Part shown: in pieces, positions 40,217-51,353 of the stretch
How the letters are laid out: the number at the start of each line of letters is the position of its first letter
Position numbering within the stretch: the first letter of the stretch is position 1
Assembly (NCBI GenBank): GCA_002387205.1
Contig: DGLA01000021.1
Span: 45,193 to 109,192, forward strand
Reading direction: 5' to 3'
Source: Stutzerimonas stutzeri
Lineage (GTDB): Bacteria; Pseudomonadota; Gammaproteobacteria; Pseudomonadales; Pseudomonadaceae
Length of the DNA stretch: 64,000 nt
Translations under genes and position numbers: made by a program
Notes under the pieces: generated by a model
The model's input: the letters and a program-made list of their open reading frames with translations, nothing else
Database searches by the model: none
Told to the model about the DNA's origin: nothing

Positions 40217-41328
40217 CAGTCTGACTGATCGGATCCCTGGCCGGTGACCGATGCGGTCGAGCCGGCCAGGACCGGATCCGTCAGCCCCTCGCGCAGCGCT
40301 TCGATCTCGTCGTACAGCGATTCGAGCACTTCGACCAGCGTTGGGTCGAAGTGCTTGCCTGACTGCTCCCGAATATGAGCCCTGGCGCGCTCAACCGGCC
40401 AGGCTTCCTTGTAGGGGCGTTTCGAGCGCAGCGCGTCATAGACGTCGCACAGGGTGACGATACGCGCCGACAGGGGAATCGCCACACCATGCAGCCCGTT
40501 GGGATAGCCTTCACCATCCCAGCGCTCATGGTGGTTGAGCGCCACCTCCGCGGCCAGGTCAAGCAGGGGCGAACGGGTCTCGTCCCGCAGGATGTCATGG
40601 CCTATCCGCGAATGCCGGTTCATCAGTTCGCGCTCAGCGGGCGTCAGCGGCCCCGGTTTGAGCAGGATGCTGTCCGGAATACCGATCTTGCCGACATCGT
40701 GCATCGGTGCGGCCAGGCGCAGCAGCTCCGCCCAGCGTGGATCGCAGCCAATAGCGTTGGCCATGAGCGCGGCCGTCTCGCCGATCCGCAGGATATGGTT
40801 GCCTGTCTCGTTGTCCTTGTATTCGGCGGCGCGTGAGAGCCCCCGGATGACGGCGTGAAAACTGTCTTCCAGCTCCCGGGTCCGCTCCTTGACCATCCGC
40901 TCCAGATCATCACGCTCGCGTGCCAGGGCCTGGCTGGCCAGGCTCAGTTGCAGCGTGTTGCGGACACGGAGCAGCAGTTCGGGCAGGTCGAGCGGCTTGC
41001 TCAGGTAGTCGTTGGCGCCCATATCCAGGCCGCGGCGGCGATTATCGGCATCGTTCATGGCAGTCACGATAATGACCGGCCGGCAGCAGCGATCGCGCTG
41101 TTGCAGCTGGCGCAGTATCTCGAAGCCGTTTGGCGCGGGCATGTGGAGATCGAGCAGCAACAGGTCCCATGGGTTGCTCTGCAACCACTGCAGCGCCGCC
41201 GCCGAGTCGGTAAAGGCTTCCACCTGCCGCGCACCAAACGCCTTGAGGCTCGTCTGGATCAGGCGAAGGTTCGCCGGCTGGTCGTCCACCGCAACGATAC
41301 GGGCAAAGCGAAGGGCATCAGGAAGCAT
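40213..41328 (-). CDS. Response regulator with HD-GYP c-di-GMP phosphodiesterase domain
   Basis: A 371-residue protein: REC domain at about 8-125 (acidic pair 'VAVDDQ', phospho-Asp in 'LLLLDLHMP', Lys in 'YLSKPLDLPEL'), a short coiled linker, and an HD-GYP domain at about 150-345 with 'MHDVGKIGIP', 'HHERWDGEGYPNGLHG' and 'CDVYDALRSKRPYK'. All core catalytic residues are present, so it should hydrolyse c-di-GMP when switched by phosphorylation. It overlaps the end of the upstream hybrid kinase gene by 11 bases, marking it as that kinase's partner. Confidence 0.95.
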   Translation of the reverse strand: MLPDALRFARIVAVDDQPANLRLIQTSLKAFGARQVEAFTDSAAALQWLQSNPWDLLLLDLHMPAPNGFEILRQLQQRDRCCRPVIIVTAMNDADNRRRGLDMGANDYLSKPLDLPELLLRVRNTLQLSLASQALARERDDLERMVKERTRELEDSFHAVIRGLSRAAEYKDNETGNHILRIGETAALMANAIGCDPRWAELLRLAAPMHDVGKIGIPDSILLKPGPLTPAERELMNRHSRIGHDILRDETRSPLLDLAAEVALNHHERWDGEGYPNGLHGVAIPLSARIVTLCDVYDALRSKRPYKEAWPVERARAHIREQSGKHFDPTLVEVLESLYDEIEALREGLTDPVLAGSTASVTGQGSDQSDC

Positions 41329-44227
41329 GGGGTTTACCTTCGTTCAAGATATCGGCGACCAGCTGGCGCAGCTCGTCAACGTCTATCGGTTTGAGCATCA
41401 GCGCCTGATAGTCCAGCCCAGTCAGCCGCTCGGCATCATCATAGACGGCAGCGCTCAGTACCACGACAGGCAGATCACGGGTCTGGCTGTGTTGCCTGAG
41501 CTGCTTGAGCAGCTCTTCACCGCTCAGGCCAGGCAGGTTCAGATCCAGCAGCAGCAACTCGGGCGGACTGGCGAGGATGCGATCCAGCGCTGCCCGCCCA
41601 TTCTGCTCGATGGCGACCTCGGCTATGGGCTCGAGTGCCTTGCGCACCAGAAACTGGCTGGCCGGGTTGTCCTCGACATAGAGCACCCTCGTGTTCACGT
41701 GCGGGGCTCTGGTGACGACCGGCTTGGTCGGGGCCGCCACCGGCAGGGCGAGCGTCGCGTCAAGCAGTGGCAGCTCGATCCAGAAGCTGCTGCCGATGCC
41801 CTCCTCGCTGTGAAGGCCCATCACGCCGTTCTGGTGGGCAGCGAATTCCTTGCAGAGCGCCAGGCCGATGCCGGTGCCCAGGATGGCGGTATTTTGGGGC
41901 CCCAGGCGCTGGAAGGGTTCGAACACCTGGGCCTGTTTATCCGCCGGAATGCCGATCCCGGTGTCCTCTACGATGAGCCGGACATGGCTGGCCGCCACCT
42001 GGTAGGTCAGGGTGACGTCACCCCCCTCCTTGTTGTACTTCATGGCGTTGGAAAGCAGGTTGAGGATCACCTGGCGCAAGCGGCGCCGGTCCGCGGCGAC
42101 CTGCAGCGACTCGTCTGGCAGATCGAGGTTCAGACGCAGATGGCGCTGGCGGACCTCGGCACCCACCATGTCTGCGCACTCCTGCAGCAAATCACGGACC
42201 TGCAGCGGCTTCAGCGTCTGCTGGCGGCCGTCTGCCTGGACATTGGACCAGTCCAGGATGTCCTCGACCAGATGACTCAGGTGCTGGCTGGCCAGCAGGA
42301 TCTCATCGAGGTATTCGATGTCGTTGCTGGCCGCCTCGCTCTCGTCCCGCTCGAGCTTCATCAGCTGGGCGAAGCCAAGGATCGCGTTCAAGGGCGTGCG
42401 CAGCTCGTGGCTCATGCTGGAGATGAAGCGCGTCTTGGCCTCGCTCGCTGCCTGGGCCTGGAGGGAAGACGCACGCAAGTCGGCCTCGACGCGCTTGAGC
42501 GCATCGATGTCCACATGAGTGCCTGCCATGACGCGCACCATGCCGGTGTCGGGGTCTCGCTCCAGCACCTTGCCACGGCTGAGCAGCCAGACATAGCGGC
42601 CGTTGGCATCGGCGAAGCGAAACTCGACGGAGTAATCCTGTGCCCCCGCTGCCACACGCTCCAGTGCGGTCTGGATGGCGGCGCGATCGCCCGGATGCAC
42701 GCGATCGACGAACGCCGCTTCCTGCATGGTGGTGGGCATGCCGAAGCGCTTGGAGAAGCGCCCGCGCACCTGGATGGTCCTGTCTTCACTGCGCTCCCAG
42801 ATACTTTCGGTTGCGCTTTCCAGCACCAGCTGAAGACGCGACTGGGCACGCTCGCGATCACCCTCGCTGCGCTCGAGCTGTTCACCGATCGCTGCGGTAT
42901 GGCTGGCCATCTCGTCCAGTTCACGGATGCGTGAATCGGTAGGCTGCGGCCTCCAGCGGCCGGCACCGATCTCGGTCATCATCCGGGAGATCCCGGCGAT
43001 CGGGGTGAGCAGGCGCTGGCTCAACTGGCGCGCGCGGCGCCACATGAAGCCGAAGAACACGAGGTAGAACACCACCAGCCCGACGATCAGCCAGTAACCC
43101 AGGGTGCGGTATTCACTGGCCAGCTCGTTGGTCTTCTCGAATACGGCCTCTTCGTCGACCACTGTAAGCAGGCGCCAGCCGGTCTGTTCGATGGTCGTCC
43201 AGGCCACCAGTTGGGAACGCCCGCCAAGAAACACCGTCTGCACGCCATCAGGCGCGTCGCTGATGGCTTGCGCCAGCTGCTTCGTCGCCTCGCGCCGGGC
43301 AAGGTTGAAATCCTCGGGTTTCAGGGTTTCCCGGCGAATCGCCTCCTCATAGGAATGGGTGGTCAACTCGTTCAGGCCGAAGTCGTCTTCGCCACGCGAG
43401 GGCAACGCCATGATGGTCATGTCGTTGCTCACCAGCACGGCATAGCCATTCCAAGGCACCTGCAGCTCGCCGATATGATCGAGAATGCCGCCGACCGTCA
43501 CGTCGAGGCCGGCGACGCCTTCGAGGAAATCGCCACGGTAGACCGGAGCGATGGCCGACATCATCCAGCCATGCCCGGCCGGATCGAGGTACACATCGGT
43601 CCATACGACCTTGCGTTCGGGATTATGGGTGGCGTCGGCAAGGTAGTAGAAGTTGTAGTCCGGTATGACCATGTCGTGCGGGTACTGGTCGGGCGTCAGG
43701 AACCAAGGGTAGATGTGGTTGAGGCTGTCGTGGCTGTTGAAGTACACGCTGGCGACCAGAGGGTTGGCTTTCTGCAACCCCTGCATGAACGAATCCAGCT
43801 TTGTAAGCCGTGCGACCTTGTCGAGATCCTGCTGCTCCGGGGAGGTGACATTGGAATAGAAAACCGCCGCGCCACCCTTGTCTTCGGGCGTGTAACGCAC
43901 CCCATCCTCGGTCAGGGCCAGAGGCACTGGAGCCACGCCCGCAGCTTCCGCCAGGGTTTGTTCTGTCATATCGCGATAGAAGTCAGTCAATGCCCCTACA
44001 TGACGGAGCTGCTCGTCCACCACCCGCGCCTCCTGCCCGGCCGACGCCTGCAGATCATGTAGCGCGGTCTCGCGCAGATAGTTGATCTGTGCGTCGCGCA
44101 CGGCCTGGTTGCTCAGCAGGTAGACGGCGATAAGCCCGGCCTCCACCAAGACGAGGGGAATCAGGGCACTTCGAACGAAAGCGCGCCATATCCAGCGGCG
44201 CAGACCAATGCGAGGGGTTGGGGGCAC
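41318..44227 (-). CDS. Hybrid sensor histidine kinase (dCACHE-HAMP-PAS-HisKA-HATPase-REC), copy 1
   Basis: About 969 residues. TM1 near 15-37 ('SALIPLVLVEAGLIAVYLL'), a large periplasmic dCACHE domain (about 40-375), TM2 ('LIVGLVVFYLVFFGFMW'), a HAMP-like linker, a PAS domain with PAC end, the H-box 'SMSHELRTPLNAILGFAQLM', ATPase motifs 'NLLSNAMKYN', 'EDTGIGIP', 'GTGIGLAL', and a C-terminal REC ('LYVEDNPAS', 'LLLLDLNLPG', 'LKPIDVDEL'). GTG 44227 is favoured by a GGAG site six bases upstream and by the start of its paralog; an ATG at 44305 is possible. Closely similar to the kinase at 51354-54212. Confidence 0.93.
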   Translation of the reverse strand: MPPTPRIGLRRWIWRAFVRSALIPLVLVEAGLIAVYLLSNQAVRDAQINYLRETALHDLQASAGQEARVVDEQLRHVGALTDFYRDMTEQTLAEAAGVAPVPLALTEDGVRYTPEDKGGAAVFYSNVTSPEQQDLDKVARLTKLDSFMQGLQKANPLVASVYFNSHDSLNHIYPWFLTPDQYPHDMVIPDYNFYYLADATHNPERKVVWTDVYLDPAGHGWMMSAIAPVYRGDFLEGVAGLDVTVGGILDHIGELQVPWNGYAVLVSNDMTIMALPSRGEDDFGLNELTTHSYEEAIRRETLKPEDFNLARREATKQLAQAISDAPDGVQTVFLGGRSQLVAWTTIEQTGWRLLTVVDEEAVFEKTNELASEYRTLGYWLIVGLVVFYLVFFGFMWRRARQLSQRLLTPIAGISRMMTEIGAGRWRPQPTDSRIRELDEMASHTAAIGEQLERSEGDRERAQSRLQLVLESATESIWERSEDRTIQVRGRFSKRFGMPTTMQEAAFVDRVHPGDRAAIQTALERVAAGAQDYSVEFRFADANGRYVWLLSRGKVLERDPDTGMVRVMAGTHVDIDALKRVEADLRASSLQAQAASEAKTRFISSMSHELRTPLNAILGFAQLMKLERDESEAASNDIEYLDEILLASQHLSHLVEDILDWSNVQADGRQQTLKPLQVRDLLQECADMVGAEVRQRHLRLNLDLPDESLQVAADRRRLRQVILNLLSNAMKYNKEGGDVTLTYQVAASHVRLIVEDTGIGIPADKQAQVFEPFQRLGPQNTAILGTGIGLALCKEFAAHQNGVMGLHSEEGIGSSFWIELPLLDATLALPVAAPTKPVVTRAPHVNTRVLYVEDNPASQFLVRKALEPIAEVAIEQNGRAALDRILASPPELLLLDLNLPGLSGEELLKQLRQHSQTRDLPVVVLSAAVYDDAERLTGLDYQALMLKPIDVDELRQLVADILNEGKPHAS

Positions 44228-44317
44228 GACAGCTCCGATAGGCGCGATAATAGCGATGGGATAGTGGCTCCATGATATCACCGCATCTTCAGGGATCGCC
44301 CGCATCCGACCAATGGC

Positions 44318-45232
44318 TCAGCCGATCTCACGCCCGCCTGCTCCGCCTTCGAGCCTGCGCCAGAGCAAGCGCACAGGCGCCTTGCGTACCAACGCGCAGC
44401 GGTACAGGCGAATCTCCAGCGGCACACGCCAGTGCTCGCCACCACAGACCACCAGTTCGCCACGCTCCAGTTCGGCGGTCACGCTCAGCCGCGGCACCCA
44501 GGCCAGCCCGAGGCGCTGCATGGCCATGCTTTTCAGGCTGTCGGCCATGGCGGTCTCATACACCGTCGAGGAGCGCAGACCGCGCTGGCGCAGCAGCAGG
44601 TTGACCGAACGTCCCAGCGAGGCACCGGCGCTGTAGGCCAGCAGCGGGACGCTCTGACCGCTGTCCGGGTCGAACAAGGGCTCGCCCGCAGCATCGACCG
44701 CACACACCGGCACGATCTCGGTGCGCCCGAGCGACAGCGAGGGGAACAGCTCCGGGTCCATCTGCAGCGCGGCATCCGGGTCGTAGTAGGCAAGGATCAG
44801 GTCGCAGGTGCCCTCGCGCAACGAATGCACCGCCTCGCCGACATTGGTTGCCACCAGCCGGCTGTTGACCGGTACGCCGTCCTGGCGCAGCCGGGCCAGC
44901 CATTCGGGGAAGAAGCCCAGGGCCAGCGAATGCGCAGCGGCGATTTGCAGCACCTCGCCACGCTGACCTTCGAGGTTGTGCAGGTAATGCACCACTTCGC
45001 CAAGCTGGTCGATCATGTTGCGTGCCGTGACCAGGAACAGCTGGCCCGCCTCGGTCAGCTCGATCGGCGTCCTGGTGCGGTTCACCAAGGTCAGACCGAG
45101 GCAGTTCTCCAGGCTGCGGATACGCCGGCTGAACGCAGGCTGGGTGACGAAGCGCCGCTCTGCCGCTTGGGAAAAGCTGCGCGTCGCCGCCAGGGCGACC
45201 AGATCTTCCAGCCACTTGGTTTCGATGTTCAC
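44318..45232 (-). CDS. LysR-family regulator, HypT-like
   Basis: A 304-residue LysR-type regulator. The N-terminal HTH reads 'IETKWLEDLVALAATRSFSQAA' and 'TQPAFSRRIRSLENCLGLTLVNR', and the linker 'IAAAHSLALGFFPEWL' closely matches E. coli HypT (YjiE), a regulator activated by methionine oxidation under hypochlorite stress. The methionines needed for that response cannot be aligned reliably here. In pseudomonads a homologue is divergent from aspA, as here, so it may control aspA. GTG start with an AGGAG site. Confidence 0.88.
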   Translation of the reverse strand: MNIETKWLEDLVALAATRSFSQAAERRFVTQPAFSRRIRSLENCLGLTLVNRTRTPIELTEAGQLFLVTARNMIDQLGEVVHYLHNLEGQRGEVLQIAAAHSLALGFFPEWLARLRQDGVPVNSRLVATNVGEAVHSLREGTCDLILAYYDPDAALQMDPELFPSLSLGRTEIVPVCAVDAAGEPLFDPDSGQSVPLLAYSAGASLGRSVNLLLRQRGLRSSTVYETAMADSLKSMAMQRLGLAWVPRLSVTAELERGELVVCGGEHWRVPLEIRLYRCALVRKAPVRLLWRRLEGGAGGREIG

Positions 45233-45424
45233 GACTGTCTCCTGGCGAACGGGGAGGGACTGCAGGACTCCTGCAATAACGCCTACAACCGAAGCGGCGT
45301 CACATCCCCTTCATGCCGATTGTGCATGACCCAGCGCTTAACGGCATTGGCCGTGAAATGGGCTAGAGCCCTATGGTAGCGGCCTTCGCGGCCAATGCCG
45401 CTTTTCTCTCGGATGAGAACTCTC

Positions 45425-46849
45425 ATGTCCTCTGCTGCATCCTTCCGCCTCGAAAAAGATCTGCTTGGCTCTCTTGAAGTCCCCGCCGACGCCTACTACG
45501 GCATCCAGACCCTGCGCGCCGTGCGCAACTTTCACCTCTCCGGCGTGCCGCTTTCGCACTTCCCCAAGCTGGTCGTGGCGCTGGCGATGGTCAAGCAGGC
45601 GGCGGCGGACGCCAACCGTGAACTGGGGCATCTCAGCGATGCCAAGCACACCGCGATCAGCCAGGCCTGCGCGCACCTGATTCGCGGCGAGCATCACGAG
45701 CAGTTCGTCGTCGACATGATCCAGGGCGGCGCCGGCACATCGACCAACATGAATGCCAACGAAGTCATCGCCAACCTGGCGCTGGAGTTTATGGGTCATA
45801 CCAAGGGCGAATACCGCTACTTGCACCCGAACAACGACGTGAACATGGCGCAGTCGACCAACGACGCCTACCCCACCGCCATCCGCCTCGGCCTGCTACT
45901 GGGGCACGACACCTTGCTGGCCAGCCTCGACAGCCTGGTGCAGGCGTTCGCAAGCAAGTCCGGCGAATTCGCGCACATCCTGAAGATGGGCCGCACCCAG
46001 CTGCAGGACGCGGTGCCGATGACCCTCGGTCAGGAATTCCGCGCCTTCGCCACCACCCTCGGCGAGGACCTGGAGCACCTGCGCCTGATCGCGCCGCAGC
46101 TCCTGGTCGAGGTCAACCTCGGTGGCACCGCGATCGGCACCGGCATCAATGCCGATCCCAACTACCAGGCCCTGGCCGTGCAGCGCCTGGCGACCATCAG
46201 CGGCCACCCGCTCAAGCCCGCGGCCGACCTGATCGAAGCCACCTCCGACATGGGCGCCTTCGTCACCTTCTCCAGCATGCTCAAGCGCCTGGCGGTGAAG
46301 CTGTCGAAGATCTGCAACGACCTGCGCCTGCTCTCCAGCGGCCCGCGCACCGGCATCAACGAGATCAACCTGCCGCCGCGTCAGCCGGGTAGCTCGATCA
46401 TGCCGGGCAAGGTCAACCCGGTGATTCCCGAAGCGGTCAACCAGGTCGCCTTCGAAGTGATCGGCAACGACCTGGCGCTGACCATGGCCGCCGAGGCCGG
46501 CCAGCTGCAGCTCAACGTCATGGAGCCACTGATCGCCTTCAAGCTGTTCGACTCGATCCGCCTGCTGCAGCGCGCCATGGATATGCTGCGTGAGCATTGC
46601 ATCGTCGGCATCACCGCCAACGAGGACCACTGCCGGCGCCTGATGGAAAACTCCATCGGTCTGATCACCGCGCTCAACCCCTATATCGGCTACGAAAACG
46701 CCACCCGCATCGCCGGCCAGGCGCTGCTCAGCGGCCGCGGTGTGCTGGAACTGGTGCGTGAAGAACAGCTGCTGGACGACGCGACGCTCGACGACATCCT
46801 GCGACCGGAAAACATGATCGCCCCGCGGCTTGTCCCGCTGAAGGCATAA
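45425..46849 (+). CDS. aspA: Aspartate ammonia-lyase
   Basis: A 474-residue fumarase/aspartase superfamily enzyme converting L-aspartate to fumarate and ammonia. Conserved blocks: 'GGAGTSTNMNANEVIANLALE' in part (about 99-119), 'NDVNMAQSTNDAYPTAIRLG' (about 140-159), and the signature/catalytic loop 'GSSIMPGKVNPVIPEAVNQ' (about 322-340). ATG 45425 (MSSAASFRLEKDLLGS) matches the family length; upstream ATGs lack support. Divergent from the HypT-like regulator. Works with the asparaginase 3.5 kb downstream to turn asparagine into a TCA intermediate. Confidence 0.97.
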   Translation: MSSAASFRLEKDLLGSLEVPADAYYGIQTLRAVRNFHLSGVPLSHFPKLVVALAMVKQAAADANRELGHLSDAKHTAISQACAHLIRGEHHEQFVVDMIQGGAGTSTNMNANEVIANLALEFMGHTKGEYRYLHPNNDVNMAQSTNDAYPTAIRLGLLLGHDTLLASLDSLVQAFASKSGEFAHILKMGRTQLQDAVPMTLGQEFRAFATTLGEDLEHLRLIAPQLLVEVNLGGTAIGTGINADPNYQALAVQRLATISGHPLKPAADLIEATSDMGAFVTFSSMLKRLAVKLSKICNDLRLLSSGPRTGINEINLPPRQPGSSIMPGKVNPVIPEAVNQVAFEVIGNDLALTMAAEAGQLQLNVMEPLIAFKLFDSIRLLQRAMDMLREHCIVGITANEDHCRRLMENSIGLITALNPYIGYENATRIAGQALLSGRGVLELVREEQLLDDATLDDILRPENMIAPRLVPLKA

Positions 46850-46907
46850 CGCTGCAGCACGGCCTGCGACGCGGGAGCCTCCCGGTGTCCGCAGTGAATA
46901 TGCCAAA

Positions 46908-46932
46908 GCGCCGCCTTCGGACGAGGCGGCGC
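46908..46932 (+). terminator. GC-rich hairpin after aspA
   Basis: GCGCCGCC (46908-46915) and GGCGGCGC (46925-46932) are a perfect 8-bp inverted repeat with a 9-base loop, about 60 bases after the aspA stop and 84 before the next start. No T run follows, so it may stabilise or partly end the message. Confidence 0.5.
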
Positions 46933-47015
46933 CCGGCTTACCCGCCAAAGCGTGATGCGGCACAAGCCGTCATTTTTCGCCCTTGCGTAGACTCCGCCGA
47001 TTTCCCGGAGGCCCC

Positions 47016-47774
47016 ATGCGCAAACTACTCGCCATCACCCTGTTGTTCAGCACAATCGCCGGCGCGCCCCTTGCGCATGCGGAGCTTCCGCAAGGCTACG
47101 AAGTGGTCCTGCAGACCGAGAATTTTCCGCCTTTCAACATGGCCGACGGCGGCAAGAACTTCGCCAAGGAAGAGCACATCCAGGGCATCAGCGCGGTAAC
47201 CGTCCGGGAGATGTTCAAGCGCGCCGGCATCGCCTACTCCATGACGCTGCGCTTTCCCTGGGACCGCATCTACCAGGCGACTCTGGACCTCCCCGATCAC
47301 GGCCTCTTCTCCACCTCGATGACCGATGCGCGCCGCCCGCTGTTCAAGTGGGTCGGCCCTATCGCCCAGTACGAAAGCGTCCTGCTTTCGGCGCCCGGCT
47401 CGAACCTCAAGCTGACCAGCCTGGAGCAGGCGAAGGACTACACCATCGGTGCCTACAAGAGCAGCGCGGTGAGCCAACGCATCGAAGCGCAGGGCCTGAC
47501 GCCGGTCAACTCGCTGCGTGACCAGGAAAACCTGCAGAAGCTGCTCAGCGGCAAGATTGATCTCTGGGCCACCTCCGACCCGGTCTGGCGCTATTACGCT
47601 AAGCAGGAGGGTGTCAGCGGCCTCAACACCGTACTGGTGTTCAATTCCGCCCCGCTGTACCTGGCGTTGAACAAGGACACCCCGGACGAAGTCGCCACCC
47701 GCCTGCAGACGGCGTTGGACGAGATGAAAACCGAAGGCTACGGCACCTGCGCCAAGCACCCGGAACTCTGCTGA
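47016..47774 (+). CDS. Orphan periplasmic solute-binding protein (amino-acid type), paralog 2
   Basis: A 252-residue exported protein: signal peptide to about 22 (AGAPLAHAEL), then 'VVLQTENFPPFNMADGGKNF', 'GISAVTVREMFKRAGIAY', 'TLRFPWDRIY', 'IGAYKSSAVSQRIEAQG' and 'LALNKDTPDEVATRL'. It is paralogous to the protein at 9142-9888 and likewise has no permease or ATPase partner. Two cysteines close to the C-terminus ('GTCAKHPELC') are not in the paralog. ATG 47016 follows CGGAGG. Located between aspA and the XRE-regulated symporter, so an acidic or small amino acid ligand is conceivable but unproven. Confidence 0.9.
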   Translation: MRKLLAITLLFSTIAGAPLAHAELPQGYEVVLQTENFPPFNMADGGKNFAKEEHIQGISAVTVREMFKRAGIAYSMTLRFPWDRIYQATLDLPDHGLFSTSMTDARRPLFKWVGPIAQYESVLLSAPGSNLKLTSLEQAKDYTIGAYKSSAVSQRIEAQGLTPVNSLRDQENLQKLLSGKIDLWATSDPVWRYYAKQEGVSGLNTVLVFNSAPLYLALNKDTPDEVATRLQTALDEMKTEGYGTCAKHPELC

Positions 47775-47872
47775 ACCCGATCGATAGCCAGCGGTGCGCA
47801 ATGCGCCGTTGGCCTTGTGCAAATGACCACGTCACGCACGCTTGACCTGCTCGGCCAGGATGCCAGTCGTCG

Positions 47873-48694
47873 CTACTCGATCTCGAACAACCCATCTCGC
47901 AGCGACACCGCAGCCAACCGCTCACGGATCTCCGGGTCGACTCTCGGGTCATCGAGCCCATAGAGCATGACCTGGCGATAGGCATTGACGCGATTGATTT
48001 CCCTGCCCAGATACTCCCAGACCACGCGGGTGCAGGCCGGAGTGCGGCGATCCCCACTGGAGACGCCAGTCTTGAGGCCGTTAAGCCGGGTGATACGGCT
48101 CTTGAAGCTTGGGATCAGGATGGTCTGGCTCATCTCGTTACCAGTCAGGGACTCGTAGTCGATGAGAAACAGCCGGTCCTGCAGATAGAACGCCGCGCCC
48201 AGGTAGCGGCAGCGCACCACGCCGTCCTCGGCCTTGGGGTTGTCGGCACGCGACTGCTCCTGGCGCTCCTGGCGCTCGAAGACATAACTGCCTCGATCCT
48301 CGCGCAGGTGCACCAGCGACAACAGGATCTGTCCCGGCACGGACATGCAATTGGCGTATTCGAAGTAGTAGCCGCAGTAACGCGACAGGCTGTTGGCGTT
48401 GTCGCGCATGGGCTGGAACAGCTCAAGCAGCGGATCGCTGGCGGCGATGCGTTCCTGATCATGGCTGCGCATGCCGATCAGCTGGGTGAACTGGTCGCCC
48501 GGCAGGCCGAGTTCGTAGGCTTCGACGCCGAAGAAGTCGCAAATGCGCTTGAGGTTGTGAGCGGTGGGGCGGCTCTGGCCATTGAGGTATTTGTTGAACT
48601 GCGCCCGGTTGATGGAGAGCTTGCGACAGACTTCGGCGATCGAGCGGTAGTGGCTACAGAGCAGCTTGAGATTGGCGCCGAGGTGGTCTTGCAT
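47873..48694 (-). CDS. XRE-family transcriptional regulator
   Basis: A 273-residue regulator with an N-terminal helix-turn-helix (about 8-60: 'NLKLLCSHYRSIAEVCRKLSI', 'NRAQFNKYLNGQSRPTAHNLKRI') and a C-terminal about 200-residue domain of no recognised fold, probably ligand-sensing ('YCGYYFEYANCMSVPGQIL', 'VRCRYLGAAFYLQDRLFLIDYESLTG'). ATG 48694 follows GGAAGGG. It is divergent from the alanine/glycine symporter across about 150 bases, which suggests it controls that gene and the asparaginase. Confidence 0.9.
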   Translation of the reverse strand: MQDHLGANLKLLCSHYRSIAEVCRKLSINRAQFNKYLNGQSRPTAHNLKRICDFFGVEAYELGLPGDQFTQLIGMRSHDQERIAASDPLLELFQPMRDNANSLSRYCGYYFEYANCMSVPGQILLSLVHLREDRGSYVFERQERQEQSRADNPKAEDGVVRCRYLGAAFYLQDRLFLIDYESLTGNEMSQTILIPSFKSRITRLNGLKTGVSSGDRRTPACTRVVWEYLGREINRVNAYRQVMLYGLDDPRVDPEIRERLAAVSLRDGLFEIE

Positions 48695-48845
48695 GATCCC
48701 TTCCAGTGATGCGAGCGGCGCAATTCTAGCATCAACTCGCGCCAATTCGCCGCGACCTGCGCAATTGCATGACCCCTGCGTCTGGCCAACCATTCCCCGG
48801 CTGCGATTTTTCATTCGTCAAAACAACAAGAGAGACCCTTCCGTC

Positions 48846-50291
<1,446 letters not shown>

Positions 50292-50310
50292 GCCTGTCCG
50301 CGTCTTTTGA

Positions 50311-50334
50311 ACAGGGGCCGCTGGCCCCTGTTTT
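50311..50334 (+). terminator. Terminator after AGCS symporter gene
   Basis: ACAGGGGCC (50311-50319) and GGCCCCTGT (50323-50331) form a perfect 9-bp stem with a 3-base loop, followed by TTTC. It lies between the symporter stop and the asparaginase ribosome-binding site (AGGAG at about 50341), so read-through would be needed for cotranscription. Confidence 0.75.
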
Positions 50335-50350
50335 CATATAGGAGACCCCT

Positions 50351-51343
50351 ATGCCGGCTTCCACCAACACCCTGGTGCTTTACACCGGTGGCACCATCGG
50401 CATGCAGCAGAGCGCCGAGGGCCTGATGCCCGCTTCCGGCTTCGCCAGCCGGCTGCGCGAACAGCAGGACGAACAGCCCGAGCTCTCCGTGCCGGACTGG
50501 CAGTTTCGCGAACTGTTGCCCCCTATCGACAGCGCCAACATGAACCAGACCCACTGGCTGGCGATGGTCGAGGCCATTCGGGCCGGGGTCGAGCAGGATG
50601 GCTGTGACGCCGTGCTGGTCCTGCATGGCACCGATACCCTCGCCTATAGCGCTGCCGCCCTGAGCTTCCTGCTGCTGGGCCTCCAGGTGCCAGTGGTGCT
50701 GACCGGCGCGATGTTGCCGGCCGGCGCGCCCGGCAGCGACGCCTGGAGCAACCTGTTTGGCGCCCTGCAACGGCTGCATGCCGGCGTCGAACCAGGCGTA
50801 CACCTGTACTTTGCCGGCAAGCTGATGCATGGCGCGCGGGCCAGCAAGCTCGGTACCGCCAGCCTCGATGCGTTCGGCACACAGCCACGGCTGCGTCAGG
50901 GCCAGCGTGCAGCGAGCCTGCCCGTCGCGCTCGACTATCGCAGATCGCGACATCCGGTCAGCCTGGCAGTACTGCCGCTGTATCCCGGCATCCAGGCGAC
51001 CGGGGTGCAGGCACTGCTGTCAGGTGGCGTGCAGGGCGCGGTGCTCGAATGCTATGGCAGCGGGACGGGCCCGGCGGACGATGCCGAACTGCTCGAGGCG
51101 CTGCGCGATGCCCACCGTCGCGGTGTCGTACTGACGGCGATCAGCCAGTGTCCGCAGGGTCACGTCGACTTTGGCATCTACGCCGCCGGGAGCAAGCTGG
51201 CTGCCAGCGGCCTGGTGTCAGGCGGGGGGATGACTCGCGAAGCAGCGCTGGGCAAGCTGTTCGCGCTGCTCGGTGCTGGGCTGTCACAAACAGAGGTGGA
51301 GCACTGGTTCGCGCTTGATCTCTGCGGTGAGCGCACCGACTGA
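50351..51343 (+). CDS. L-asparaginase (bacterial type)
   Basis: A 330-residue cytoplasmic asparaginase without signal peptide. The first catalytic Thr is in 'LVLYTGGTIGMQQ' (about 8-20), the second with Asp in 'VLHGTDTLAYSAAAL' (about 87-101), and the Lys in 'YFAGKLMHGARASKLGT'. Absence of an export signal and the sequence type suggest an AnsA-like type I enzyme, which hydrolyses asparagine to aspartate and ammonia. It would feed AspA, encoded nearby. Good AGGAG site before the ATG. Convergent with the second hybrid kinase gene, 10 bases apart. Confidence 0.93.
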   Translation: MPASTNTLVLYTGGTIGMQQSAEGLMPASGFASRLREQQDEQPELSVPDWQFRELLPPIDSANMNQTHWLAMVEAIRAGVEQDGCDAVLVLHGTDTLAYSAAALSFLLLGLQVPVVLTGAMLPAGAPGSDAWSNLFGALQRLHAGVEPGVHLYFAGKLMHGARASKLGTASLDAFGTQPRLRQGQRAASLPVALDYRRSRHPVSLAVLPLYPGIQATGVQALLSGGVQGAVLECYGSGTGPADDAELLEALRDAHRRGVVLTAISQCPQGHVDFGIYAAGSKLAASGLVSGGGMTREAALGKLFALLGAGLSQTEVEHWFALDLCGERTD

Positions 51344-51353
51344 GCGGCTCCAT

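Noticed and set aside
41012..42934. Long plus-strand frame opposite the first hybrid kinase
   Set aside because: Mirrors the kinase coding strand, with no ribosome-binding site or recognisable domain; a similar mirror exists at 52890-54209 over the paralog.
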